Shown here: piece after piece, positions 35,016-45,838 of the stretch
Layout of the letters: each line of letters starts with the position of its first letter
How positions within the stretch are numbered: the first letter of the stretch is position 1
Source: Hydra vulgaris
Taxonomy: Eukaryota > Cnidaria > Hydrozoa > Anthoathecata > Hydridae
NCBI RefSeq assembly: GCF_038396675.1
Contig: NC_088920.1
Coordinates: forward strand, 21,358,001 to 21,422,000
DNA length: 64,000 nt
Reading direction: 5' to 3'
Program-made: the position numbers and the translations under genes
The notes under the pieces: model-generated
What the model saw: only the letters and a program-made list of their open reading frames with translations
What the model was told of the DNA's origin: nothing
Database searches by the model: none

Positions 35016-35589
35016 GGGGAGAGTGGGGTAATGGCGAACGCGGGGTAACTCCGAACATGGTCAAAACAGCATTGTAAAAAAATAAATTCGACAATTTTTT
35101 TTTACCTGCTGAGAAGGGATCCTATGCTCAGTTCCAGACGTGCAGTAGTGTAATGAAGCTGCGGATGTTGTTCACTATAATTTGATTTTAAATTTTTCTG
35201 ATAATTTTATGCAACTTTTTTCTTGAGTAACACTCTGTTGTAGCTTCTATGGAAATAAAGTCACTCCTTTTTTTTGTTTTTGTTGCATAATATAGTTTTT
35301 AGACTTAGTTATTACAATTAGCTTTTTATTCGCTATTACACAACAGTGCTTGTGATTGCCCCCCAATGTGTTCGGAATTACCCCACGTAGGCAGGGTAAT
35401 TCCGAACACCAATGGTTTTATTTCTGGCATAAATTTTTATTTTATAATAAGATTTTTAAAAATTCCTTTTGAGGGTTTGTGACTGAGTAGTTAAACTAAT
35501 TGATAAGCAATAAATACGATCAATTTTGTATAACTGGTGTCTTTAATTTGCATTCCCGCTTAGGTGTTCGCCAATACCCCACTCTCCCC
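35016..35589. mobile_element. pogo-like MITE, 574 bp
   Basis: Inverted ends GGGGAGAGTGGGGTAATGGC and GGGGAGAGTGGGGTATTGGC (right end, complement) continue as GAAC. TA flanks at 35014–35015 and 35590–35591. Extra GGGTAA(T/C)TCCGAAC words lie inside (35040–35056 and about 35360–35410). The ends resemble those of the pogo element at 3145–6352 (GGGGAGA start, GAAC at position 21–24), as does the sub-terminal repeat layout. No coding sequence. Confidence 0.82.
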
Positions 35590-36554
35590 TAAACTTAATT
35601 AAACTTAAAACAAATTTAATTTAAGAAAACTTATCAAAACTTCTAACAGCATCATTGGAGCTAATGACACTACCAGTGAAGTGAATTTTAAAAGTTATTT
35701 AATAACTATGTATACGCGATATAAAAGCCATATATACAAAAATATAATTAGGTTTATATTTCGACAATCTGAACGAGTTTTCACTAATTCATACTTTCGT
35801 CTTAAAGTTTTTTAATAAAATATTTCATGTCAATTTTTCATTCAAAAATTAGCAGGAAAAGGAAAATTAGAAATTTTGATCTTCAAACGTCATTGGTATT
35901 AAACAAAGATAAAATTTGACAATAATGTTGACAATATATCATAAAGTATTGTAAAAAAAACTTCCGATAACTTGAACCTCCAGGGGACCAAAAGAATAGT
36001 TCAAGTTGACAAATGTTTGAATAATCGGGAGTATAATTAATAAATAAGGGTCCAACAGAAATTCAAAATAAGTTTTAGTCGCTAGTTGTTCGAATTATCG
36101 GCTTTTTATTGAACTATGAAACCTACTAAAAGTAATAGACAAGTCAATAATTATGTATCGACAAAGTTATGTATCAACTATTTATAAATTATTTTTTTTT
36201 CTATTATGGTTTTTTACGACAAGTTGATAAAACTTGAAAACATCATTGACATAAAAGTTATAGAAAAAGTTTGGTTCAATAACAGGATTTTTCAAATTTA
36301 AAAACATAAGTTTGTATCAAGTTACTCCTTCAATTGAACAGCTTCCAGCAAGGGCGAGGGTGAGTAGGTAAAAAATAAGTAAAAATGTGCCATGAGTATT
36401 TTTGCCTACTAAAAAAAATGTTCTTGGTTTTCGGTCCAAATTTGCAGACTGATCTAATTGTTTGGAAAGTGGAATTAAACTAATAGACCCAAATATGCTG
36501 ATGGACTGAACAAAAACATATAAAATTGTCGACTGGATGATCTAAAGTTCATTG
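35590..36554. other. intergenic with scattered TTATCGG words
   Basis: Copies of CCGATAACTTGAAC and complementary GTTCAAGTT / GTTCGAATTATCGG words near 35955–36105 suggest an eroded DNA transposon; no pair of ends could be defined. Confidence 0.4.
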
Positions 36555-36722
36555 ATAAGGAGTCCTATTGCTTTTATCACAGAGCACCGCCACAAATACC
36601 ATTTAATAAATTGGTTCTCCGTCTCCAACCTCAGCGGAAGTGTTTTTGTGCCACGCCGAGAATCGAACCCAAGACTTTGCGGTTTGAATCCGAATGCTTG
36701 ACCACTACACCACGGTTGCAGA
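36555..36722 (-). mobile_element. tRNA-derived SINE (family A)
   Basis: Read on the minus strand from 36722: a tRNA-like head with A-box TGGTGTAGTGG and B-box GGGTTCGATTC, then a body ending in GGCGGTGCTCTGTGATAA and TAGGACT. The body end matches the SINE at 49650–49804 (GCGGTGCTCTGTGACAAG). It is not a functional tRNA gene: the acceptor stem does not close. Confidence 0.75.
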
Positions 36723-37264
36723 GATTTTAGTTACGTTTACTGCTATAGATTTACAAACACAGTGCATGCAATAGCGAGAGCAAATAAAGACTTATGCGAT
36801 AATTACAACTTCAAACATAGTAAACACCATGTTGTATTTGACTTTTTGAAAACCATTAGCAAATATATAAAAGTTAGTGAAGATGACACAGTTCTTACAA
36901 AAGCTGATACATGCGGACATACAGCATTAAATTAAATTTTTTTTTTGGAAAGCACATGAATCAGTCTATAAATAAACTTTATTTAGAAAGCTCATTAAAA
37001 CAATACCCCCTACGTATGAATGAAGTTCGGACCAGAAAAGATAATTTTGTTACTTCTAATATTGATATCGAGAGCCATTTAAAAGTAGTTACTGAAAACT
37101 GTATTTTATTTAAGGTTACGAGATTTTAACTATCTTTGATAAATTAAGTAGGCTGACATAAAAATAAATAGGTGAACAAACGTCAAAATATGCAAACATA
37201 CTTCATAGAACTAAAATTAAACAAAAATTTTTTTTGCATTTTGAGAGAAGTTTTGTAAAACATT
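36723..37264. other. intergenic with unresolved coding-like stretch
   Basis: About 36760–36935 reads HAIARANKDLCDNYNFKHSK and DFLKTISKYIKVSEDDTV before a stop; it looks like eroded protein sequence but no family was recognised. Confidence 0.35.
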
Positions 37265-37543
37265 TCGTCGCATGAGAATTAAAGGGTTCTATCTGCATTT
37301 TTTTATGTTGTGAGAACTTAACTTTCGATATTTAATTTTAAAATGTTTTAATGCTATTATTCTGTATAGTTATAAATTACAAGTCGTTTATGTTATTATG
37401 GTTTCATTATTAAAAATATATTATTATTCATAATATTTTTAAAGTTGTTTGTTTTTATTATTAATTATTAATTAAAACTTTAATTGTTAGATTCTTTTAA
37501 CATAAAAAAATGCAGATAGAACCCCATAATTCTCATGCGACGA
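37265..37543. mobile_element. MITE with 44-bp inverted repeats
   Basis: Left 37265–37309 starts TCGTCGCATGAGAATTA and continues GGGTTCTATCTGCATTTTTT. The right end (37499–37543) is its complement with about two differences. The 190-bp interior is AT-rich and noncoding. Confidence 0.8.
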
Positions 37544-38038
37544 TTTGTCACTGAACATTTATCACGTAAAATCAAACTAAAAAATTTTTCAAATTTTTTT
37601 ATACAAATATTTATTATCTAATTGCTTTTAATAGAAAACTCATATCAATAACAACTCTTCAAACAAAATGAATCATAAATATATGGTCAATTTAGGATGA
37701 AAGAACCATTTTTATAGCTTTTTTGCGCTGGTCTGTAAAATCTGAGTCTGTGTTTTATATAATCTATAAAATGTTGTACTTGGGAAGGAAACATTTTCAG
37801 CATATGGTTTTTGCATATTTTTTGTTCCGCTTGACGAGCTCTTTCTGATTATATAGGTTTTTTTAGTTTCCTAATTTTTTTTTTGCTGGCTCTACTAAGT
37901 TTGACGTCATGGGTCCTGGCCCCAAATGTGAAAAATTTTTCTTCTTAGTTTTAACCTAAAAACAAATTAAAAGCAATAGTTTGCCCTAACAACCTGTAAA
38001 CATTTACTAACTGAGCTTTTTCCTTTTAACCTTTGATA

Positions 38039-41000
38039 TGGAAGATGACTTCTCTACTACTTCTTATAGGTAAATTTTTAAAGAGGATAACTGTAGTTAA
38101 AAATTTGTTGAATTTATATATTAAATTGTTAATTTATTTAAAATCGTCATTCTTTAAATAAAAATTTGGTAACTCACAACGAAACATCTTTTAAGTAACC
38201 AAAAGTTAATGCCACTCATCTATTGATACTGACCTAAATTATCGACACAGTTATAATCGTAACTCAAAAGACCTTGTAATAAGAAGTCATATTTCACAAC
38301 TGCAAAGGAGCACACAGATTTGTATTAGATTTTTATCCTCAATGCAAAATATTGCTGTTTAAAATTTAGATTTTTATCATTTTATTTAAATTTTCCTTGA
38401 TTCAGAACTTTATTTGCAAGTTTTGAGATTTTATATAAATCTGCAGTTAAAATACTTGCCTGTTTAACTGTGCAAGTTTATAGCTGAGACTGGTTAATGA
38501 GATGAATTGTAATTTTTTGGAATATTTATTATAATCATTAATAGTAAATATTGCTTTATCACCTATTTCTCCACTTTCTGGTTCTTCAATACTCTAAACC
38601 ATTTTAACCATTTTTATACTTATTTTCTGTGCTACTTAGTACTTAGTACTTATTTCTGATCTTATTATTATCCTTGTTTAGTTTTTTCATATATAATATC
38701 TAAAATACCTAAAAAACAATTATAACTAATTTTCTTTATAGTTATGCTCTACATTTACAAACCACCTTGATCTAACTTTATTTCTCCTTTGCCCCACCTC
38801 CGAATCTCTCATATATTCTAAATAATAAAAACATACTAACACATCTTATTACTCTAATCACAATTTTTGCTTTCATTACTTATAATCCCAAAATTGTATT
38901 GTTCAACAAGAATTATTAAGGGTTATAGTTACGGAAACGTTTTTGGTTTTATTTAAACTTTTCTAAATAAATTTAAGACATCGAAAACGCAGAAATGTTC
39001 CAGCTGGATGTGTTTCTACTGGAGTAAATAGATATCACCAGGGTTCTAGAGCTAATTCAAACAGCTCACCAGATTCTTGTGAAAATGATCTTGAAGAGGA
39101 GTTTGATGAGATTAATTTATATCAAAGTTTTCCAAATTTATTAAAATCTCAGCAAGGTAAAGTTATTTTTGTTTTCAATAAATTTTAATGATATTTTAGT
39201 TTTTTATTGCTAAGTAAATCTTTTGATTTTTGGTTTCAGCTCAATATAGAACACAAGTAACTAGTATTGATGCAACAAATGGGTCACTATTTAGTCCATT
39301 AATTATGGCACCTCTTACAACTACCTTAAAGCTGACTGGGACTCTTTCTGTGATTTTCTTCTTGATGGTCCTTGGGTAGAAATCTTTCGTCTTCCTGTTG
39401 ACAAATGTGCTTCTCACATATCTTTGTGGATTCAAGCTGGCATGGAATCATTTACTCCCTCACGACAATTCCAGGTCAAGCCTCACTCTCCTCACGTTGT
39501 GTGCTGGTTTTCCTCACATTGTGCTGCTGCAATTGCCAACAAAACTGTTACTTCCATATCTATCAGCAAAACAATTCTTCAGAAAGCAGACATGTCATGA
39601 AATCTTGTATTTCATCACAAAATTTAGGCTCTCGTGACTTCTGGAGAATCTTTAATAGTATCAATAATAAGGGTAAATCTGTAATTCCACCACTCTTGTA
39701 TGGTTCAGACTTGGTCACCTCACCTAAAGACAAAACTGAATTGTTTGCTAAGAACTTTTCATTAATATGATCTCTTGATTCCACTAGTTGCGTTCTACCT
39801 GATTTAGCTGTCAAACAGGTTGATCTATTGCTTGACATTTTATCCATCCAGCTTCTGTTTCAAAAGTGATTTCCGCTTAGACTCTACTGCTTGTGGCTTG
39901 GACAACATACCTGTTATAGTCTTACAGAAGTATTCTCCAGAGCTGTCATCTATACTTTCAAAATTATTTAACAAGTGCTTATCAGAGTCTTGTTTTCCAG
40001 CCTGCTGAAAAGCCGCATCTTTTATCTTTATTTTTGAAAATTCTGGAGAGCGATCTGATTTGTCCAACTACCGTCCCGTTTGTCTTCTTCCTATCATAAG
40101 CAAGGTTTTTGAATCTTTAATTAAAAAACACTTAATTTCTCATCTTGAATCTAATTTAACTTATTTTCTGATCATCAATATGGATTTCAATCTTCTCGTT
40201 CTACAGCTGATTTGCAAACAGTAATAACCGATAGGTTTTATCCTGCACTAGATAAAGGTGGAGAGGTTAAGGCCATTGCTCCTGGCATTTCTAAAGCATA
40301 TGATAAAGTTTGGTATGCTGGTCTTCTCCATAAGCTTTCTTTTTACAGTGTATCTGGTAACATCTTTAAGATTATTGAATCCATCCTTTCCAATCGTAGT
40401 ATAAAAGTTGTCTTTGATGGACAGCACTCTTCTTCTTATTCTGTAACTTCAAGGGTTCCTCAAGGATCAATCCTTGGTCATATACTATTTTTAATTTACA
40501 TTGACGATCTTCCAGACATTCTCACATCTAAGGTGGCTCTTTATATTGTTTTAGATTAACAAGTTGTGTTAATCTAAAAGAACTAAAAATTAGCATATGC
40601 TTAATTAATTTTTTTGGAAAAAAATTTCTTTGAACAGAATTAACTACTTTTTTTTTTAATTTAATTTTTGATTTAATAATCTGGTTTTCAATAATCACTG
40701 GTTTAATGTTTGGAATAGAAAGTTTCTACTTTTAAAATTATTCAAGAAACAAAAAATAGTTGAACTATTTAAATAAAACTTTCTTCACTTGCACTATGTT
40801 CTAAATCTGATAGTCACCTGGAATTTCTAATTCTAATCAATTGCAAAGGTTTTCTGGTATAAAATATTTTACATAATCTGGTATGATATTTTTTAAGTTA
40901 GGAGCACTTAGGTGCTCCACCTCTTATGTGACCTCCAATAATTTTTGAGATGACTAAAGAATTTCTCCACATCACTATCTACCTGAAGGTGAACTTAATT

Positions 41001-44000
41001 GAAATCTATTTTCTCTGGTGTAGTTGGCTGATTAAGTGGTGTAATTATGAATGTTAACCCGTATCTTGAGTCTAAAAAATATATTAAAAATATGATCCTG
41101 TTTTATGCTGTTATATTATTATTGTAACATGATAAATTGATAATATTATACAAAAAAATGTAACAATATTATTATTATATTATGCAATGTTTTATTAGTA
41201 TAATTTATAATAACATAACATCATAATAATTAAGGTGTTGTTAAGTTAATAAGATGTTAAATTATTATAATGCATTTATATTTGTGTTAATATCTATAAT
41301 TATTGTTAACTTTATTATAATATATACAATTTATATGCATAAATTGTATATATTACAATAAGATTCTATATCTGACAATAAAGCTATATGAATCATAATA
41401 TTACACCATTTTTATTATTTATTATTTATAAGTTTTGTTAAATGCAACGGCGCAAGTTTCGTGAAAATGAATTTCACAGTTTTGAACTTAAATCAAACTT
41501 ACGCAATAAAAAAGTTTGGTGAAGGCTTTACCCCCAAGGCTTTACCATACACAGATCATGAGACTGGATTAATGAGTATTGGTCTTTGCCTTTGATGTTA
41601 ATGAGAAAAAAAAAAGGTTATGTAAGTGTACCCCCTTACCTATATTTTTTGACTCCAATGTCAAAATAATGTTAAAGTGTTCTAATGGTTTTGCTTTTTT
41701 ATATAGGTTACTGGTTAGAAAATTAACTGATAAAGTTTGTTTTTTATTTATAAAGTAATTATCTATTTAACTTATTTAGGAAGAAATTTAGTATATAAAT
41801 CTGTATTAAATGAATTTCAACCAGCCTCTATTCAATCAAGTCCTTCTTTATACCATTTAGTTGCTTATGTCATCCAACATAAACCACAGCAGCAACAACC
41901 ACTACCACTTACCACTTTACAAAACTTTGGTTATAAACAAAATGTAAGTTGTTTTTTAAATTGTCGATATTTATAAACACAAAATTTTTGTTATTTTGTA
42001 CAGTTGTTATGCAGTGATCATTTTAGCTTAAAACACTGTTCAAAGATTCCAACCTAACTTTTTTCTTTTTTTTTTACAGCTCTCAATAGATTTTGGTTAC
42101 TTTTCTGACCTATGTTCTCCTCGATCAAGTGGATTAAGCAGTATGTCACAAACATCACCACAATTAGATGAAAATATATGGGGGGATTCATTGATATGGG
42201 CTGCTCCATCGGTAATTTCAAAGAAATAAGATAATCTGCATAAATACAAATTTTTTGCAAAACTTTATTTAAAGGGATCCCAAACCTCTGAGATATGTTG
42301 TGTCATGTTAAAGAGAGTGATTTAAAAAAATGTTTGGGCTAAATTTTTTTGATTAAAACAAAATAATAAGTGCATTGCCAAGGAGACCTATCTTTTTTTT
42401 TTTAAAGCCAAAATGCGCCTTTTTCGATTTAGAAGAGTTTCAATACATGACATCATTGATTTTTTTGTTTGCATAAGAGATCGATTATGTAAACAAACAA
42501 AAAAGTCAATGATGTCATGTACTAAGACTCTTTGGAATAAAATGCGCTTAAATAAATTATCAAATCTTAGATTGTGACATATATTATGCTGACTATTAAG
42601 CCTACAATAAAACGAAAAAGGCGCACTTTGGCTTAAAAAAAAATAAGTTAGATTTTCTTGGCAATGCATTTATTCTTTTGTTTTAATCAAAAAAGTTTAG
42701 CCCAAACATTTTTTAAATCATTCTCTTTAACATGAACATATCTCAGCGGTTTGGGAATCTCTTTTGAAAAAATATGATGTATGTATTTTTATTATTTTGT
42801 GAAAGTATATGTTTTTTTTTTCTCTTGTTTTCTTCTATATAATTTGCCTACCCAAGGCTGAGAAGGCTACTACAGATGAGGAGGCTACTTGTGGTTATAA
42901 CCCTCTCTCAACTCTATAACTCCGAAACACGAACCTTGATGAACAAGGTCGCTGCGCGGAGAAACAAGTTGAGCGCGGTACTACCAGGGACGTGGTGGGA
43001 ATCGAACTCGGAACCTCTCACTTATAAAGCAAGCGCTCTACCACTACACCACTATCGCTTTTGATAAGTGTAGCATGTAGCTAAGATTATATATAATAAT
43101 ATATAATCTTAGCTACACGAAAACGTTAAATCACTTAGTTTATAAGCAAGAAATTCTTAGTTTGATACTTACCCTGTTCCAGGTAGCCCTCAACTCTTTC
43201 TCCGGTTAGCGACTTTGTTTGTCAAGACATATATATTAGAGTTGAACAGTTGAGAGACAACAATTAAAAATGTATGTTCATTTGGCCCGCTCATTCTTAG
43301 GAAAGTAAATACAATTTTAAAAAATAGCATCATTGCACAAAGAGCAAATATTTGGGCAGGTGAGGCTTTATAGCCATGTTGATGGCAGCTTAAGTTTAAG
43401 AGCTTGATTTTTCTTAAGTTAAGCAACTTTTTAGTAAAGCAAAGTCAATAAATAGCTAAAAAAAATTTTTTTTTTGGTTTTGTTTCTATTGCCTAATTTG
43501 TTTTTTTAAAAATTATAACCAATCAAGTGAAGAAAAGGTTTAATCAAATGCTTTCTTTATTTGTTTGGTTAGTTTTTTGTATCATCTGATTATTGCTCTG
43601 ATTATGTTGCTAGTAAGAATAGATCATACTAGTAACACCAACTTAAAATATTTAAAAAGAATCTTAGTCTATCATGTTGATTGTAATACTTTTTTGTTCT
43701 AATGAAGGATCTATTAAAAAAAATTATTTTTCTTTTAAATAAGATAAGATTTAATAAAACAAGAATCTACTTTCTCGTCTCAACAACAACTGATTTATAG
43801 ATAATATTTACCAATCTGTCATGGCTACTTTAAAAAAAAATACTTGTAGCGAATTTAACTTCTCAAACATTTGTCATCCAGTGGAATTACATGCAAATAA
43901 ATTTCTAAACTATGAAGAGGTTTATGAAGAACTATAAAGAATAGGTTAAGCCCATGTTTAAATCTGTGTTTAATTCAATTCCTACAGTAAGACTTTACAT

Positions 44001-44667
44001 AGTTGTCCTATTGTCTTAGATACCATGACAATTAACTTATGAAATTCTTCAAGTGTGATAAAGATAAAGTTTAAAATGAGTTAAAGATATTTAAAAAAAT
44101 CATTGTTGTTGTTTGATCAGTGTAACATTAGACTGCAAATGTAAAATTGATACTGAAATTTATAAATGCAAGTGTTCTGTTTCATTTTATGTGTAAGTGC
44201 GAAAAAAAGAAACTCAACATAAAAAAACTTAACCTGCCTCAAATAATTACAAGATGAATTCCAAACTTGAAAGGGTACTTTGTTTTATTTTTCAACTTTT
44301 AAAATTTTTTCACTGTATAAAAATAGATACTGGATTTTAAAAACAAAATTGAAAACAATTTTTAATTTGCAATAATAAACAATTTTACTCTTTTTTTTTT
44401 TAATTGTTTCTAATTTTTTAAATTCTTTATCTAATATTGCTTTATCAGTAGTATTATTATTGCTGAATTCTAGTAATTCAAATCGTTTATAGAATAAGTG
44501 CATGTCTGTTTTTTTTAATGTCTGTTACAATATGCGTATTATATAATTTTTAGATTGATAATAAAAAGTATTCTATGATGGAAGAATGGAGTGGTGACTT
44601 TAATAACAATCGCTCAAAATCAGCTGTACGCCCTCCACCTGGTTTTAATCAATTCTCTGATGAATAA
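38039..44667 (+). CDS. probable host gene of unknown function (spliced, about 206 residues)
   Basis: Exons 38039–38070, 38978–39156, 41780–41943, 42080–42211 and 44554–44667 join in consistent phase through GT–AG sites. The protein starts MEDDFSTTSYRHRKRRN, has an acidic stretch (CENDLEEEFDEINLY), a Gln/Pro run (KPQQQQPLPL) and a Trp-containing tail (ENIWGDSLIWAAPS, EEWSGDF) ending PPPGFNQFSDE. No known domain was recognised; spaced Trp in disordered sequence recalls GW-type interaction tails, but that is only an impression. An additional phase-neutral exon may exist at 39240 (AQYRTQVTSIDATNGSLFSP), but its donor is missing where a LINE fragment begins. An AATAAA at 44663–44668 overlaps the stop codon. 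No lesions were found. Confidence 0.6.
39331..40555 (+). pseudogene. LINE fragment in an intron of the host gene
   Basis: Begins with DWDSFCDFLLDGPWVEIFRL and KCASHISLWIQAGMESF across frame changes, then FWRIFNSINNKGKSVIPPLL, TACGLDNIPVIVLQKYSPEL and, from 40212, an RT palm (ISKAYDKVWYAGLLHKLS, VPQGSILGHILFLIYIDDL). It stops abruptly at KVALY, just before the catalytic ADD box. It therefore lacks both ends. Its sequence differs from the 50-kb LINE family, so at least two LINE lineages are present. Confidence 0.7.
40556..41779. other. intron of the host gene, no other gene
   Basis: AT-rich. A patch at about 41440–41530 has CGCAAGTTTCGTGAAAATGA and ACTTACGCAA words like the Harbinger-type ends at 29423, perhaps a relic. 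Confidence 0.45.
42271..42766. mobile_element. foldback element, almost entirely inverted repeat
   Basis: Two arms pair over most of their length. The left arm starts AAAGGGATCCCAAACCTCTG and continues through ATGTTTGGGCTAAA, GCATTGCCAAG and AATGCGCCTTTTTCG. The complement of the right arm repeats these in order with scattered differences. The centre also pairs (CATGACATCATTGA versus TCAATGATGTCATG). About 495 bp, noncoding, in the last intron of the host gene. Confidence 0.85.
42870..43062 (-). mobile_element. tRNA-derived SINE (family B)
   Basis: Read from 43062 on the minus strand: GCGATAGTGGTGTAGTGGTA (A-box), anticodon-like arm, then GAGTTCGATTCCCACC (B-box). The body follows with CGCGCTCAACTTGTTTCTCC and GCAGCGACCTTGTTCATCAA. 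The head is better preserved than in family A. Confidence 0.75.
43076..43117. repeat. snap-back palindrome (18-bp arms, 6-nt loop)
   Basis: Arms 43076–43093 and 43100–43117 (TGTAGCTAAGATTATATA and complement) are perfect. It lies between two SINE pieces in opposite orientation. Confidence 0.93.
43168..43262 (+). mobile_element. partial SINE family B body, opposite orientation
   Basis: CTCAACTCTTTCTCCGGTTA and TAGAGTTGAACAGTTGAGAG match the body of the SINE at 42870–43062, without the tRNA-like head. Confidence 0.55.
43263..44553. other. intron sequence, no gene
   Basis: AT-rich; short frames on both strands carry no recognisable motif. Confidence 0.5.
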
Positions 44668-45427
44668 AGTTTTAAATTTTTGTAAGTAATTTTTATCAAT
44701 GTCTAATAATTGTGTCTTTGTATTTAAATAATCCATCCAATATGCAATTGATCAATTTTTAAATTACATACATTTACCTAATTATCTACCTGGCAAGATG
44801 TCTAGACTAAACATTATATGCTATTGAAAGTTTAGTATTAGTTAAAAGTTTTTAGATACTATGTTAAAAGAAATAAACTTTAAGATAGTAAACTTTTGGT
44901 ATAAGCAAATCTACCGAGTAAAACATTGACTGGGTCAGGTTTACATTGAGTAAACCCAATTTTTTTATGCTTTTTAGGTGAAGTATTTGTATTGTGGGAC
45001 ATTCATTTATTGGTGCTTACAATTTAGTGAACTCAAGAGCTATTATCAAGTAACTAGATAGGGCACAGTAGTTAAATTTTAAAATAGCAATTCTGCTTGT
45101 CTATTCCAAACAAAGATTTTAGCATATATATACAAAATATGCATTTTAGCATATATACAAAAAGTGAGACATTATAGAGTCAAATTTATAACAATATTTT
45201 ATCTTTTTATTTCAGTGAAGTTGGTTGAATGGAATATCGAAAAGTATGAAATATTTAATATGACCTGTTTCAGGGTGTGTGTTTTAAAAGTTATTTTTAA
45301 TAATGTTGTAAAAGTTATTTTTATAATATTTTGCTTCATTTGGGTAGCTGACCATTTTTTTCGTACAATTACGTACCACACGTTTAATATTTTTTAGTAC
45401 AAACATATTTTGTAAATACTCTTATTG
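44668..45427. other. intergenic, no gene recognised
   Basis: 3' flank of the host gene, AT-rich, with a second AATAAA near 44870. Confidence 0.5.
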
Positions 45428-45674
45428 TCAGACGAGAACCAAGAGGCCGTATGACCATTTTTTGTGTTTCCGAGAAAATCATGTTTTAAAATTTAATTTT
45501 TAAAGACTTTTTGCCAGAATGTCCGACTAATTTTTAGATATTTCTAAAAGTTGTATCATTCTTCAGATTAAATTTATTGGACAAACACCCCATTGATTGT
45601 TGAATATTGATTAATAATAATAATAAACAGAAAAAAACAAAATGAGGACATACGGCCTCCTGATATTCGTCTAA
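45428..45674. mobile_element. short MITE with GAGGCCGTATG termini
   Basis: Left AGACGAGAACCAAGAGGCCG and the complement of the right AGACGAATATCAGGAGGCCG continue as TATG. About 247 bp, AT-rich interior. Confidence 0.75.
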
Positions 45675-45721
45675 GTTTTTTTCCCCAATGTTTTGTTTTT
45701 AATTTTTTTATTTTTTAAAAA

Positions 45722-45838
45722 AACGGTTAAAAAAAACGCAGCGGTGAGGTGTACGCTTTTTGCAAGATTTTTTAAACTTGACTATAGTCAAGGTTTAAAT
45801 AGCGTACGCCTCACCGTTGCATTTTCTTTACCCTTGGT
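45722..45838. repeat. hairpin element, arms about 45 bp
   Basis: CAGCGGTGAGGTGTACGCT on the left and the complement of AGCGTACGCCTCACCGTTG on the right. The centre is a TTGACTATAGTCAA dyad. The left arm has a 9–10-base insertion. Confidence 0.8.

Noticed and set aside
35955-36105. Defined DNA transposon based on TTATCGG words
   Set aside because: Words recur in both orientations but no boundaries or target duplication could be set.
36650-36722. Functional tRNA gene (anticodon-like TCA)
   Set aside because: Acceptor stem does not close and the sequence continues into a SINE body shared with another locus.
43000-43062. Functional tRNA gene with TAT-like anticodon
   Set aside because: Has A and B boxes but is the head of a SINE; its body recurs in the inverted piece at 43168–43262.
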